Shown here: in pieces, positions 47,369 through 55,743 of the stretch
Position numbering within the stretch: position 1 is the stretch's first letter
Layout: each line of letters starts with the position of its first letter
Assembly: GCA_964242415.1 (NCBI GenBank)
Contig: CAXTAT010000028.1
Coordinates: 16,995 to 80,994 of the forward strand
From: DASWOJ01 sp964242415
GTDB lineage: Bacteria; Pseudomonadota; Alphaproteobacteria; Acetobacterales; Acetobacteraceae
Length of the DNA: 64,000 nucleotides
Reading direction: 5' to 3'
Position numbers and translations under genes: made by a program
The notes under the pieces: model-generated
Told to the model about the DNA's origin: nothing
Database searches by the model: none
Seen by the model: the letters and a program-made list of their open reading frames with translations, nothing else

Positions 47369-47887
47369 ATGCTTACCAACCGCACCCGCGCCATCCTGGC
47401 GCTGACCGTCATGGTTCCGGTCGCCATGCTTCCCATCAACAGCAGCCGCGCCCAGGCGGCGGCGGAACCGAGCGCCGAGCAGGTGAAGCTGGCGCGCGAG
47501 TTTCTTGGCAAAACCAACGTGGACCGGGCCTCCACCCTGGCGGCAATGCGTGCGCCGATGATCGGGATGATGCAGCAGATCGGCATCACCCAGCCTGACC
47601 GTGCGCAGGCTGTCGTGCAGGAGGCGATCCTGCCGTTGGTGGACAAGCACTTCGACGATTACTTGGCGATCATGGCGAAGAACTATGCGTCGGTGTTGAG
47701 CGCCGATGACCTGAAGGCGGGGATCGCGTTCTATGACACGCCGGCCGGGCAGCACATCATCAAGCTGCAGCCGCAACTGGCGCAGTTGCAGTTGGCCGGG
47801 ACGACGCAGTGGATGGCGTCGATGCAGCCGGAGATGCAGGCGCGGGTGATGCAGGTGCTGCAGACCCATGGGTGGGATAAGCAGTAG
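47369..47887 (+). CDS. DUF2059 exported protein
   Basis: 172 aa. Sec signal (1-27: RAILALTVMVPVAMLPINSSRAQA). The mature protein is helical, with the DUF2059 core DLKAGIAFYDTPAGQHIIKLQPQL (about 110-135). ATG 47369 is preceded by the purine-rich AGATAAGGATAAGG, a good Shine-Dalgarno region. Function is not established for the family. It stands alone between recG (111 bp) and a 240-bp repeat-bearing spacer. Confidence 0.87.
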   Translation: MLTNRTRAILALTVMVPVAMLPINSSRAQAAAEPSAEQVKLAREFLGKTNVDRASTLAAMRAPMIGMMQQIGITQPDRAQAVVQEAILPLVDKHFDDYLAIMAKNYASVLSADDLKAGIAFYDTPAGQHIIKLQPQLAQLQLAGTTQWMASMQPEMQARVMQVLQTHGWDKQ

Positions 47888-47939
47888 CGGCGGCGCCTGA
47901 CTCTGGGGGGTGGGGGAGTATTGCTTGCTTCGCGCCGTC

Positions 47940-48085
47940 CAGCTTCGGCGGAACTGGGCTGCCCGGGCCAGCAGGTTCGCGCCGCACGACCCCCTCACCC
48001 CGGCCCTCTCCCGATAGGGGGAGAGGGAGCAGGCAGCGTGCCCATGGCATATGCGATTGCCCTACCCGAAGGGAGAGGGGGTTAG
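47940..48085. repeat. Dispersed repeat family B, copy with extended flank
   Basis: CTGCCCGGGCCAGCAGGTTC, then GCGCCGCACGACCCCCTCACCCCGGCCCTCTCCCGATAGGGGGAGAGGGAGCAGG. The left part (CCCGGGCCA..GCGCCGCA) is shared with 14891-14920, so the unit is longer than the CCCTCACCCC core. A shorter, diverged piece, CCTACCCGAAGGGAGAGGGGGTTAG, follows at 48061. Confidence 0.75.
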
Positions 48086-48127
48086 GTCGGGCCAGATTGG
48101 CGGCTGGCGGCTTGCGGGCGGGCGGGG

Positions 48128-49033
48128 CTACTCGCCGGCTGCTCCTGCTGGCACCGCGGCGGGGGGGCCGCCGGGCTTGGCCAGCTTCATCATCGCCCCG
48201 GTCATTGGGATGAAGAACACGCCCACGTCCTTCTTGGAGTGGACCTTGCCCTCGTCATCCTTGGTGTAGACGTAGAGCAACTGTCCGCGCTTGAACGGCT
48301 GGCCGATCGGGATCAGCATGCGGCCGCCGGGCTTGAGCTGCTTGAACAGCTCCGGCGGGGCGTACTGGGCGGCGCAGGTGACGATGATGACGTCGAAGCC
48401 GCCCTTTACCTCCGGCCAGCCGAAGTAGCCGTCGCCGACGCGGGTTTCCACGTTGTCGTAGCCCAGGGGGGCGAAGATCTTGCCCACCGCCTGGCCCAGC
48501 GGCTCGATGATCTCGATGGAGTAGCTGCGCTTGACGATGCGCGACAGCAGCGAGCTTTGGAAGCCGCTGCCGGTGCCGACCTCCAGCGTGATGTCGGTCG
48601 GCGTCGGCTTGCACACCTGCGTCATGTAGGCCTGGCCGAGGTAGTCCGACAGCGCCGAGCCGTAGCCGAGCGCCCAGGGCTTCGGGTCGTCCTCGTATGC
48701 GACGCCGGCCTGCGAGCGGTGCTCGGGATAGACGTAGTGGTAGTACTCGCGCGGCACCTCCTGGAACGCCCGCAGCACGGCCGGGTCGGCGCTGCCCAGG
48801 CGTTCCTTCAGGTAGCTCTCGATGTGCTTCATCGCCGCGGGCTTGCGGGCCTGGATGGCCTGGAACTGCGCGTCCGTGAGGTCGGTCGCGCGGCCGGACC
48901 GGCGCATGGCCTCCTCGTAGGCGTCACGGGTCCATGCTCCGCCCGGGGCGGCCAGGGAGGGCCGGGCGAAGCTTAGGGCCGCGGCGCCGGCGAGTGCCGT
49001 GCGGCGGGTCAGGTGGTGGGGATCGATTGCCAC
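48128..49033 (-). CDS. Exported protein-L-isoaspartate O-methyltransferase family protein
   Basis: 301 aa from GTG 49033. A Tat-like signal, HLTRRTALAGAAALSFARPSLAA, occupies residues 8-30. The methyltransferase domain follows (about 110-285): DYLGQAYMTQVCKPTPTDI, SAM motif I LEVGTGSGFQSSLL, IEIIEPLG, GDGYFGWPE and LKPGGRMLIPIGQPF. These match the PIMT/Pcm fold, which repairs isoaspartate. An exported SAM-dependent enzyme is odd, because SAM is cytoplasmic. The gene overlaps the upstream membrane polyamine-synthase-like gene by 25 bp. A start downstream of the signal would remove the anomaly, but I see no good one. Confidence 0.83.
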   Translation of the reverse strand: MAIDPHHLTRRTALAGAAALSFARPSLAAPGGAWTRDAYEEAMRRSGRATDLTDAQFQAIQARKPAAMKHIESYLKERLGSADPAVLRAFQEVPREYYHYVYPEHRSQAGVAYEDDPKPWALGYGSALSDYLGQAYMTQVCKPTPTDITLEVGTGSGFQSSLLSRIVKRSYSIEIIEPLGQAVGKIFAPLGYDNVETRVGDGYFGWPEVKGGFDVIIVTCAAQYAPPELFKQLKPGGRMLIPIGQPFKRGQLLYVYTKDDEGKVHSKKDVGVFFIPMTGAMMKLAKPGGPPAAVPAGAAGE

Positions 49034-51498
49034 TGCTGGGTCTTTCTTACGGAGGGATAGGCCAGGAAGGTCACGACGTAGAGCATCGCAGCCACGAGAA
49101 GAACACGGTCGAAGCCCGACTGCACGGCAACCAGGTTGGCCAGCGGCGTGGCGACGACGGAGAATGCGCCGTTCAGCCCCCAGGCCCACGGCAGGAAGCC
49201 GCCGCCCGCCGCCCCGGCCCGCGCCAGGCCGAGTGGGAACGGCAGGCCGAGCGCCACCGACACCGGCGCCACCAGCAGCAGCACCAGCCCGGCCCGCACC
49301 GCCCAGGGCAGGCCGAGGGTGGCCAGCAGCGCCGGCTCCAGTCCCAGCAGCATCAGTGCGCACCAGCCGACCACGACCGCCGCCGACAGGGCGATGCCGG
49401 CGTTGCGCACCCGGTCCGCCAGCAGACTGCCCAGGCCGGAGAACACCAGCATCCCCGTCAGCACCAGGGCGAAGGCGCTGGTGCGGTCGTTCAGGTAGAG
49501 GCTGGCCTTCTCGATCATGAAGATTTCGATGAACAGGAAGCCGAGGCCCAGGCTGGCGAAGTAGATCACCGGGCGCAGCAGCCCCGCCCGGCCGGCCTGC
49601 CGCCCTGCGACCCGGGTGGAGACCAGCGGCACCGCCAGCACGACCAGCGCGATCACGACGGCCTGGGCCAGCACGGCGAGGTTCACCAACTGGCCGACCT
49701 CGGCCTGCGGCAGGATTTCCAGGCGTTGCAGGATGCTCGGCAGGTGCGCCAGGCGCAGCACCGAGTAGTAGAACGGCCGGTCGAGCGTGATCGGCGCCAG
49801 GTTGAAGGCGTCCTGCGACTCGCTGCCCTCGCCGCGCAGCACGGCGCCGGCCTCGTCGGCCACGGCGTCCTCCGACCCGGCGCCGGAGGTGACCTCGCCG
49901 CTCTCGAAGCTGACGGCGGGCAGGTCGTTGTAGATGCCGGCGCGGGCGGCCACCACGTCGATGCCGGGGTAGTAGGACACGTCGAACGAGCGTTCGTCGC
50001 AGAAGGCGCGCACGGCGGCGATGCGGGCGGCGGTCCAGGGCTGGTTGCCGACCAGGATGCGCAGGTTCCAGGCGGAGCGGTAGGCCACCACGTGGGCGCC
50101 GGGGTCGGATACGCCGCGGCGGCGCAGCGCCTCGCGCACGGTGGCCAGCACGCGCACTGCATAGACCGGGAACTCCTGGATGGAGACCGGCAGGGATACC
50201 AGGCCCTCCGGCGACAGGGCTTGCAGGTAGCGGTCGATGGCCTCGGCGGAGTAGGCGGTGGCGTTGGCCTCCCCGGCGGCGAGGAAGTCGGCCGACACGT
50301 CGATCAAGTCGTAGCCGGCGCCGTCGCGCACCGCCGCCAGCGGACCATCCTGCGACAGGTGGACGCGCGCATCCCCGGGCAGTGCCGGCGAGGCGCCCAG
50401 CCCGTGCCGCAACGCGCCGAGCACGACGGGATCAGGCTCCAGCACGTCCACCTGGCGTGCGCCGAGCGTCAGCGCCTGCTGCACCCTGAAGCCGCCGCTG
50501 GACCCGGCGAGCAGCACCCGCGCACCGGGCAATAATTGGTATGGCAGGGCGTCCAGGGCGGCGGGGGCGTAGGCGGTGTCGATGCCGCCGGGCCGGGGCA
50601 GCGCCGCGATGCGGTTGCCGTCCCGGTACAGGCCGAGGGCCGAGGGCGGACCTGGCACGCCCAGCATCCCAGCATTGTTGGAGACGTCGGTATCGACGCG
50701 CTCGGTGAAGTCGTCGAGCAGCGCATATAGGCCGCGGGGCGTCCGGACCTCGGCGGCCTGCTGCGCGCCAGGCACATGCAGGGGGGCGTAGATCGCCTTG
50801 AAGTCGTTATAGTCCGCCGGGCTGCCCAGCAGTGCTGCCTCGCTCAAGACCAGCGCGGCGATGGCGGCGGTGCCGGTGCGCCAGCCGCCCTCCCGCCAGT
50901 TGCGGATGCCGGACAGGCTGCCGGCGGCCAGCACGCACAGCAGCGCCGCGACAAGCTGGAACGGGTGCAGCAGCATCATCAGGCCCAGCACCAGCGCCGC
51001 CCCTGCCCCGGCGCCGGTCAGGTCGAAGCCATAGACCCGGGCGATGCGGTCCTCGTTCAGCACGAAGGTGACGCTGATATACAGGCCGGTGAGGAAGAAG
51101 AACGGCAGCAGGACGGCGTAGTACAGCGCGATGTTGCCCAACTGCGGCAGGAAGGTCACGGCATTCTGCAATTGCAGGGGGTTGAACGGGTTGGCGGCGG
51201 TTCCGTAGTAGCCAGCGGCGGCGGTGACGATCAGCAGCACCGGCAGGACCTGCAGCAGCCAAGGCCCGCGCCGGGCCATCCAGTCGCGCGCCAGGGCGGT
51301 GGTGACGCCGCTCAGGGCGAAGCCGACCATGACGATGGAGATCACCCAGTAGCCGTACTCCGACCACTTCGCGACGGCGAAGTAGCGGGTCAGCGCGATC
51401 TCAAGCCCCACCGCCGCGCCGGAGATCAGGAACAGCGGCAGCAGCGACATGCGCCGGCTGGTTGCGGTGGGCCTGGCCGCCATGAAGGGAGGCGTCAT
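49009..51498 (-). CDS. Membrane spermidine-synthase-like protein
   Basis: 829 aa. N-terminal block of about six TM helices (18-220) with the FDLTGAGAGAA motif (158-169) seen in membrane-fused spermidine synthases. A soluble Rossmann domain follows (about 235-600: VLLAGSSGGFRVQQAL at 328-342, VDVLEPDPVV at 350-359, YDLIDVS), then about eight more TM helices (600-815). The motif pattern implies an SAM or decarboxylated-SAM binding site beside the membrane. Product is unknown; the typical catalytic Asp context GGGD is not obvious. It overlaps a secreted hydrolase gene upstream (4 bp) and the exported methyltransferase downstream (25 bp). Confidence 0.78.
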   Translation of the reverse strand: MTPPFMAARPTATSRRMSLLPLFLISGAAVGLEIALTRYFAVAKWSEYGYWVISIVMVGFALSGVTTALARDWMARRGPWLLQVLPVLLIVTAAAGYYGTAANPFNPLQLQNAVTFLPQLGNIALYYAVLLPFFFLTGLYISVTFVLNEDRIARVYGFDLTGAGAGAALVLGLMMLLHPFQLVAALLCVLAAGSLSGIRNWREGGWRTGTAAIAALVLSEAALLGSPADYNDFKAIYAPLHVPGAQQAAEVRTPRGLYALLDDFTERVDTDVSNNAGMLGVPGPPSALGLYRDGNRIAALPRPGGIDTAYAPAALDALPYQLLPGARVLLAGSSGGFRVQQALTLGARQVDVLEPDPVVLGALRHGLGASPALPGDARVHLSQDGPLAAVRDGAGYDLIDVSADFLAAGEANATAYSAEAIDRYLQALSPEGLVSLPVSIQEFPVYAVRVLATVREALRRRGVSDPGAHVVAYRSAWNLRILVGNQPWTAARIAAVRAFCDERSFDVSYYPGIDVVAARAGIYNDLPAVSFESGEVTSGAGSEDAVADEAGAVLRGEGSESQDAFNLAPITLDRPFYYSVLRLAHLPSILQRLEILPQAEVGQLVNLAVLAQAVVIALVVLAVPLVSTRVAGRQAGRAGLLRPVIYFASLGLGFLFIEIFMIEKASLYLNDRTSAFALVLTGMLVFSGLGSLLADRVRNAGIALSAAVVVGWCALMLLGLEPALLATLGLPWAVRAGLVLLLVAPVSVALGLPFPLGLARAGAAGGGFLPWAWGLNGAFSVVATPLANLVAVQSGFDRVLLVAAMLYVVTFLAYPSVRKTQQWQSIPTT

Positions 51499-52361
51499 GG
51501 CCAGACCCGGCGGTGGATGAAGTCCTGCAGCAGGCTGTTGAAGCGGACCGGCTCGTCCACGAACAGGGCGTGGCCGGCGGCGTCGAACAGCACGGTCTCC
51601 GCCATGGGCTGGTGCAGTTGCAGGTTGCCGGCCTGGGCTGCGAACCGGGGGCGCACGACATACAGGACCGGCTTGCGCAGGGACAGCACGGCGTCCAGCC
51701 AGTAGGAGCGCGGCACCGGGTAGCTGAGCAGTTGGGACGACGCGAAGGGCGGCGTCCGCAGGGCGGTTTCGGTCAGGCGCTCCAGGTAGTCCTCCCCGGG
51801 GGAACTGCGGAACATGCCGCGCACGAAGCGGCGCATCTGCTCCTCCCGCGCGAGCTTCGGGCCGCGGATGGCGGGGCCGCGGTAGGGCACGGGGGGCGGG
51901 TCCTCGCCGATGGAGTTGTCGATCAGCACCAGGCCGGCCAGCGCCCGGTCGCCATACTGGTGCACATAGGCCAGGCAGTCGAGCACGCCGAGCGACCAGC
52001 CCACCAGCAGCACCGGGCGCTGGCCGAGCAGGGCGATCAGGTCGCCGATGTCCTGGCCGCGGCGGGTCTGGTCATAGCCGGTCGCCGCGATCTCGCTGTC
52101 GCCCTGGCCGCGCGGGTCGAGCGCCACGACGTGGTAGCTGCGGGAGAACGCGTCGATCTGGGCCTGGAAGATCCAGGCCGGCATCGTCCAGCCCGGCACG
52201 AACACGATCGTTTGCGCCCGCGCCGGGCCGGCGACGATGATGTGCAGGCGGACGCCATCCGAGGTATTGAAGAACCCGTCGGCCGCGCGCGATGGGGCTG
52301 CCGCGCCGGCCAGGCTGGCCAGCAGCAACGCGGCGCTGCAAAGGGAACGGACGGTGCGCAT
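51495..52361 (-). CDS. Secreted alpha/beta hydrolase
   Basis: 288 aa with a Sec signal (1-26, SLAGAAAPSRAA). Alpha/beta-hydrolase residues: VPGWTMPAWIF (oxyanion), GWSLGVLDCLA with the Ser nucleophile, LIDNSIGED for the acid region, and AAGHALFVDEP with the catalytic His. The DPRGQGDSE segment is typical of epoxide hydrolase/esterase relatives. First gene of a three-gene minus-strand unit with the polyamine-synthase-like and methyltransferase genes. Substrate unknown; it acts in the periplasm. Confidence 0.85.
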   Translation of the reverse strand: MRTVRSLCSAALLLASLAGAAAPSRAADGFFNTSDGVRLHIIVAGPARAQTIVFVPGWTMPAWIFQAQIDAFSRSYHVVALDPRGQGDSEIAATGYDQTRRGQDIGDLIALLGQRPVLLVGWSLGVLDCLAYVHQYGDRALAGLVLIDNSIGEDPPPVPYRGPAIRGPKLAREEQMRRFVRGMFRSSPGEDYLERLTETALRTPPFASSQLLSYPVPRSYWLDAVLSLRKPVLYVVRPRFAAQAGNLQLHQPMAETVLFDAAGHALFVDEPVRFNSLLQDFIHRRVWP

Positions 52362-52434
52362 AGGTCGTTAAGGCGGTGCGGGGCCGGTCCTGTCAATCGC
52401 GCTGGCGGCTTTGCCGGCAATTAGCGGAGGCGTG

Positions 52435-52635
52435 TTGAGCGACAGCAACGATCCCGTCGGGGACCCCGGGCCGCGGCGTCAGTTGATCGCTGCCGCGATC
52501 CTGCTGGCGCTGTTGCTGGCGGGCAGTCTTTGGCTTACCGGCGCCTTGCGTGGGGCGGCCGCCATCCAGGACTGCGCGGCGGCCGGGCGGACCAACTGCG
52601 CGCCCATCGATACGCCGCCGCGGTCGCCTTCCTAG
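52435..52635 (+). CDS. Small single-TM protein of unknown function
   Basis: 66 aa from TTG 52435, four nt after a strong AGCGGAGG Shine-Dalgarno. A GTG at 52432 is too close to that site. One TM helix (about 18-36: LIAAAILLALLLAGSLWLTG), then a tail with two cysteines (IQDCAAAGRTNCAPID). Small, divergent from the hydrolase gene and ending 4 bp into the convergent efflux gene. The codons have the high third-position GC of real genes. Function unknown. Confidence 0.65.
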   Translation: MSDSNDPVGDPGPRRQLIAAAILLALLLAGSLWLTGALRGAAAIQDCAAAGRTNCAPIDTPPRSPS

Positions 52636-54182
52636 TGCCCGATGTCGCGCGGGACGCTGGGGCCGGAGCGCAACTGCAGGTCCGGCATACCCAGGGTGAC
52701 CACAACGGCGGCGGCGAGCACGACGGCGCAGGCGGCGAACGAAAGCTGGAAGCCGGAGGCTAGGGCGGCCCGGGCCTGCACCAGGCCGATGCCCAGCGCC
52801 GACGTTCCGGTCCGCAGCGAGCCGAGATCGATGTCGCCCGCGATCCCAGCGGCATGCAGCCCGGCATTGAACCGGGCCGCCAGCAACGATCCCACCAGCG
52901 TGCTGCCGAACGCCCCGCCCATCGAGCGCAGGAACAGCAGCGATCCCGTCGCCGCGCCGACGTCGCGGTGGGCTGCGGCGTTCTGCACCTGCATCAGCAC
53001 GCTCGGCATCGTGGCGCCGGTGCCGACGCCGAGCGCGAACGAGACCGGCAGCAGCAGCCACACCGGCGAGCGTCCCGCCATCAGCGCCAGGGCCGCGAAC
53101 GACACCGCGGACACCGCCACCCCGATCAGCACGATGCCGCGGGTCCGGCCGAGCCGGCGCGCTGCTTGGCCGGACAGCATCGCTCCTACTACCGTTGCTG
53201 CCAGGAATGGCATCACCAGCAGGCCGGACCGCGACGCGTCCACCCCGAGGACGAGCTGGAAGTACAGCGGCAGCAGGAACGTCGCCCCGAACAGGCCCAG
53301 CGAGGTCAGGAAGGCGATGGCCACCCCGCGCAGGAAGGTCTGGTCGGCGAACAGGTGGGGCGGCAGGATCGGGTCAACCACGCGGCGCTCGTGCCGGGCC
53401 AGCACCAATAGCAGCACGATGCCCAGCCCGCCGGCCGCGAGCACCGGTGCGGACAGCCATTCGAACTCGACGCCGCCCCAGCTCAGCATGAGCAGCAGGG
53501 CGGTGACGCCGGCGGCCAGCAGCAGCGCGCCCCAGCCGTCGATCCGCGCCGGGCGCCGGGTGGTCTGGATGGTGCGCAGGGCGCGGTTGCACAGCCACAT
53601 CGCCGCCAGCCCGAGCGGCAGGTTGATCCAGAACACCCAGCGCCAGGACAGGTTGTCGGTCATCCAGCCGCCGACCACCGGGCCGGCGATGGACGCCACG
53701 CCCCACATCGAGGCCATGTAGCCCTGGTAGCGACCGCGTTCCCGCGGGGAGACCACGTCGGCGATCGCTGCCTGCGCCATCGCCATCAGGCCGCCGCCGC
53801 CCAGCCCCTGCAGCGCGCGGGCGGCGATCAATTGCGGCAGGGATTGCGCGAAGCCGCATAGCAGGCTGGCGGCGATGAACAGGACCAGCGCCGGCAGCAG
53901 CAGGGCGCGGCGGCCGTAGATGTCGGAGAGCTTGCCGTAGATCGGGGTCGCGGCGGTGCTGGTCAGCAGGTAGGCCGTGACGATCCAGGCCAGGTGCCCG
54001 AAGGCGCCCAGGTCCGCGGCGATGGCGGGGACGGCGGGGATGACCACCGTCTGGTCCAGCGCCGCGAGCAGGATGCATAGCATGATGCCGGTGACGACCC
54101 GCAGGATTTGCTGGTGCGAGTAGGCCGGCGGGAGGTCGGCGGCTTGCGGCTTGGTATCCGGGCTAGGCAGCACGTCGGGCAT
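52632..54182 (-). CDS. EmrB/QacA-type MFS drug exporter (DHA2)
   Basis: 516 aa with about 14 hydrophobic segments. The start MLCILLAALDQTVVIPAVPAIAADLG is the DHA2 signature (motif D1), then GKLSDIYGRRALLLPALVLF (motif A), GGGLMAMAQAAIADVVSPRERGRYQGYM and VVGGWMTDNLSWRWVFWINLPLG (motif C). It exports drugs or metabolites by proton antiport. No adjacent membrane-fusion protein or regulator is present, so it may act alone. It ends 4 bp into the small protein gene. Confidence 0.9.
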   Translation of the reverse strand: MPDVLPSPDTKPQAADLPPAYSHQQILRVVTGIMLCILLAALDQTVVIPAVPAIAADLGAFGHLAWIVTAYLLTSTAATPIYGKLSDIYGRRALLLPALVLFIAASLLCGFAQSLPQLIAARALQGLGGGGLMAMAQAAIADVVSPRERGRYQGYMASMWGVASIAGPVVGGWMTDNLSWRWVFWINLPLGLAAMWLCNRALRTIQTTRRPARIDGWGALLLAAGVTALLLMLSWGGVEFEWLSAPVLAAGGLGIVLLLVLARHERRVVDPILPPHLFADQTFLRGVAIAFLTSLGLFGATFLLPLYFQLVLGVDASRSGLLVMPFLAATVVGAMLSGQAARRLGRTRGIVLIGVAVSAVSFAALALMAGRSPVWLLLPVSFALGVGTGATMPSVLMQVQNAAAHRDVGAATGSLLFLRSMGGAFGSTLVGSLLAARFNAGLHAAGIAGDIDLGSLRTGTSALGIGLVQARAALASGFQLSFAACAVVLAAAVVVTLGMPDLQLRSGPSVPRDIGH

Positions 54183-54214
54183 GGCGGCGAGGTTACCCCT
54201 GTGCCCCTGCTGCG

Positions 54215-55468
54215 TCAGCCCTGTTCCTGCGGCGCCGGGCCGCGCGTTGTGTCCAAGCCGGCGACAACGGGTAGCTTTACGGGGCTGCCACCTGATGCAG
54301 CTTGGTAGATGGCTTCCATAAGGCGCTGATCCTGCAAGCCTTCCTCGCCGGGGGTATGCGGTTGCTTATCGGCGCGGATGCACTCGGCAAAGTGATCCAT
54401 TTCCCGCGCGAACTGGTTGTGCTCGCCGAAGCGCCGCTGCTCGACCGAATGGGTCTTGCCGACTTGGCGGCCGATCCGCATCGTCAGGCCCTCGTAGGCG
54501 AAGGCCGGGTCCAGCTCGATCCAGGCGTCCTGCGCCATCATCCGCAGGTAGCGGCTTTCATGCAGGCTGTAGCTGCTGACGCAGTTGGCGATGATGCCCG
54601 AGGGGAAGCGCAGGGTGAAGGCGCAGATGTCCTCGACCTCGCGGAAGCGCGGGTCGTCCTTGGGCTGGGTGAGCTGGGCGGTGATCTCGACCGGCTCCTC
54701 CCCGGTCAGGTAGCGGGCGGCGCTGAGGCAGTACAGGCCGACATCGGGCAGCGATCCGCCGCCGGCCTGGCTGCGGAATTGGCGCCACTGCTCGGGGTTG
54801 CCCTGGTTTTGGCCGTTGATGGCGGTGATCAGGCGGACCTGGCCGAACTCCTTGCCGCGGGCCATGCCGATCAGGGCGCGGTGGTAGGGGTCGTACTGCT
54901 CGCGGTAGGCGATCATCAGCTTGCGGCTGGCCTGGCGGCAGGCGTCCACCATGCGGGCGGCGTCGGCGCTGTTGGTGGCCATCGGCTTTTCGCACAGCAC
55001 ATGCTTGCCGGCCTGGGCGGCGCGGAGGGTGTATTCCAGGTGCATGTTGTTCGGCAGGACGATGTATACGATGTCCACGTCGGGGTTATCGCGCAGGCGG
55101 TCGAAGTCGGCGTAGCCGTACAGGTTCTTTTCGGGCACTCCGTACTGGCCGGCGACGGCGCGGGCCTTGGCGGGGTCGCCGCTGACCAGGGCGGTGGCGC
55201 GGACGTTCTTGGCCTGGCCGAAGCCGGGCATGATCTGCTCCATCGTCAGGTGGCCTAGGCCGACCACGGCGATGCCCAGGCGGCGGTTGACCGGCTCGGG
55301 GTTGGCGATCGCTCCCTCGGCTTCGCCGGGGCCGTGGATGGGCGATAGCTCGACCTTGCCGCCTTCGGCCTTGCCGCGCAGGTCGCGCGGTTCTTCGGCG
55401 GCGGCGAGTTGGGTGCCTAGGATTGAGGCGGCGCCGGTTGCGACGGCGCGGCGGGTGATCGGCGGCAT
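54215..55468 (-). CDS. Gfo/Idh/MocA oxidoreductase with Tat signal
   Basis: 417 aa. A twin-arginine signal (MPPITRRAVATGAASILGTQLAAA) precedes an NAD(P)-binding Rossmann domain (IAVVGLGHLTMEQIMPGF, about 65-85), the EKP motif (LCEKPMATN, about 170) and the alpha/beta C-terminal domain. The layout resembles periplasmic glucose-fructose oxidoreductase of Zymomonas, which carries a tightly bound NADP through the Tat system. Actual sugar substrates are unknown. ATG 55468 was chosen over the upstream frame because the signal begins there. Confidence 0.85.
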   Translation of the reverse strand: MPPITRRAVATGAASILGTQLAAAEEPRDLRGKAEGGKVELSPIHGPGEAEGAIANPEPVNRRLGIAVVGLGHLTMEQIMPGFGQAKNVRATALVSGDPAKARAVAGQYGVPEKNLYGYADFDRLRDNPDVDIVYIVLPNNMHLEYTLRAAQAGKHVLCEKPMATNSADAARMVDACRQASRKLMIAYREQYDPYHRALIGMARGKEFGQVRLITAINGQNQGNPEQWRQFRSQAGGGSLPDVGLYCLSAARYLTGEEPVEITAQLTQPKDDPRFREVEDICAFTLRFPSGIIANCVSSYSLHESRYLRMMAQDAWIELDPAFAYEGLTMRIGRQVGKTHSVEQRRFGEHNQFAREMDHFAECIRADKQPHTPGEEGLQDQRLMEAIYQAASGGSPVKLPVVAGLDTTRGPAPQEQG

Positions 55469-55599
55469 GGGCGGTTCCTGTTCTGGCGTGCCATGTGCTG
55501 GCGTGGCAGGGGCAGAACCACCCGGGATGGCGCGGGTTGCAGCCACCGCAGCGGTTGCCGGTGCGCCGCAGGGATGATCGAGGCCGCGTCGGTGCGAGC

Positions 55600-55685
55600 G
55601 GGCTTTGGCGTGGCGATCCGGGGGGTGAGGACTGCGCTTGCACTCCTGGATTGCCGCGCCGCAAGTGCGGCTCGCAATGACGATT
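55600..55685. repeat. Dispersed repeat family A, copy 5 with inverted half-element
   Basis: Full copy CTCCTGGATTGCCGCGCCGCAAGTGCGGCTCGCAATGACGA at 55643-55683. Upstream, GGCTTTGGCGTGGCGATCCGGGG (55601-55623) is an inverted, decayed left arm, the same arrangement as at 35519. It lies in the 275-bp gene-free spacer between the Gfo/Idh gene and the glycan operon. The rest of the spacer shows nothing. Confidence 0.75.
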
Positions 55686-55743
55686 GAGCGCCGGGACGAT
55701 TGAGCGCCGGTGTGACCCCGGCCAGGGTCAACGGCAGTGAGTG

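Noticed and set aside
48128..55468. Defence system or prophage module in the 48-55 kb accessory-looking region
   Set aside because: All genes are envelope, transport or metabolic types. No nuclease, toxin, reverse transcriptase, helicase-nuclease or phage structural motif was found.
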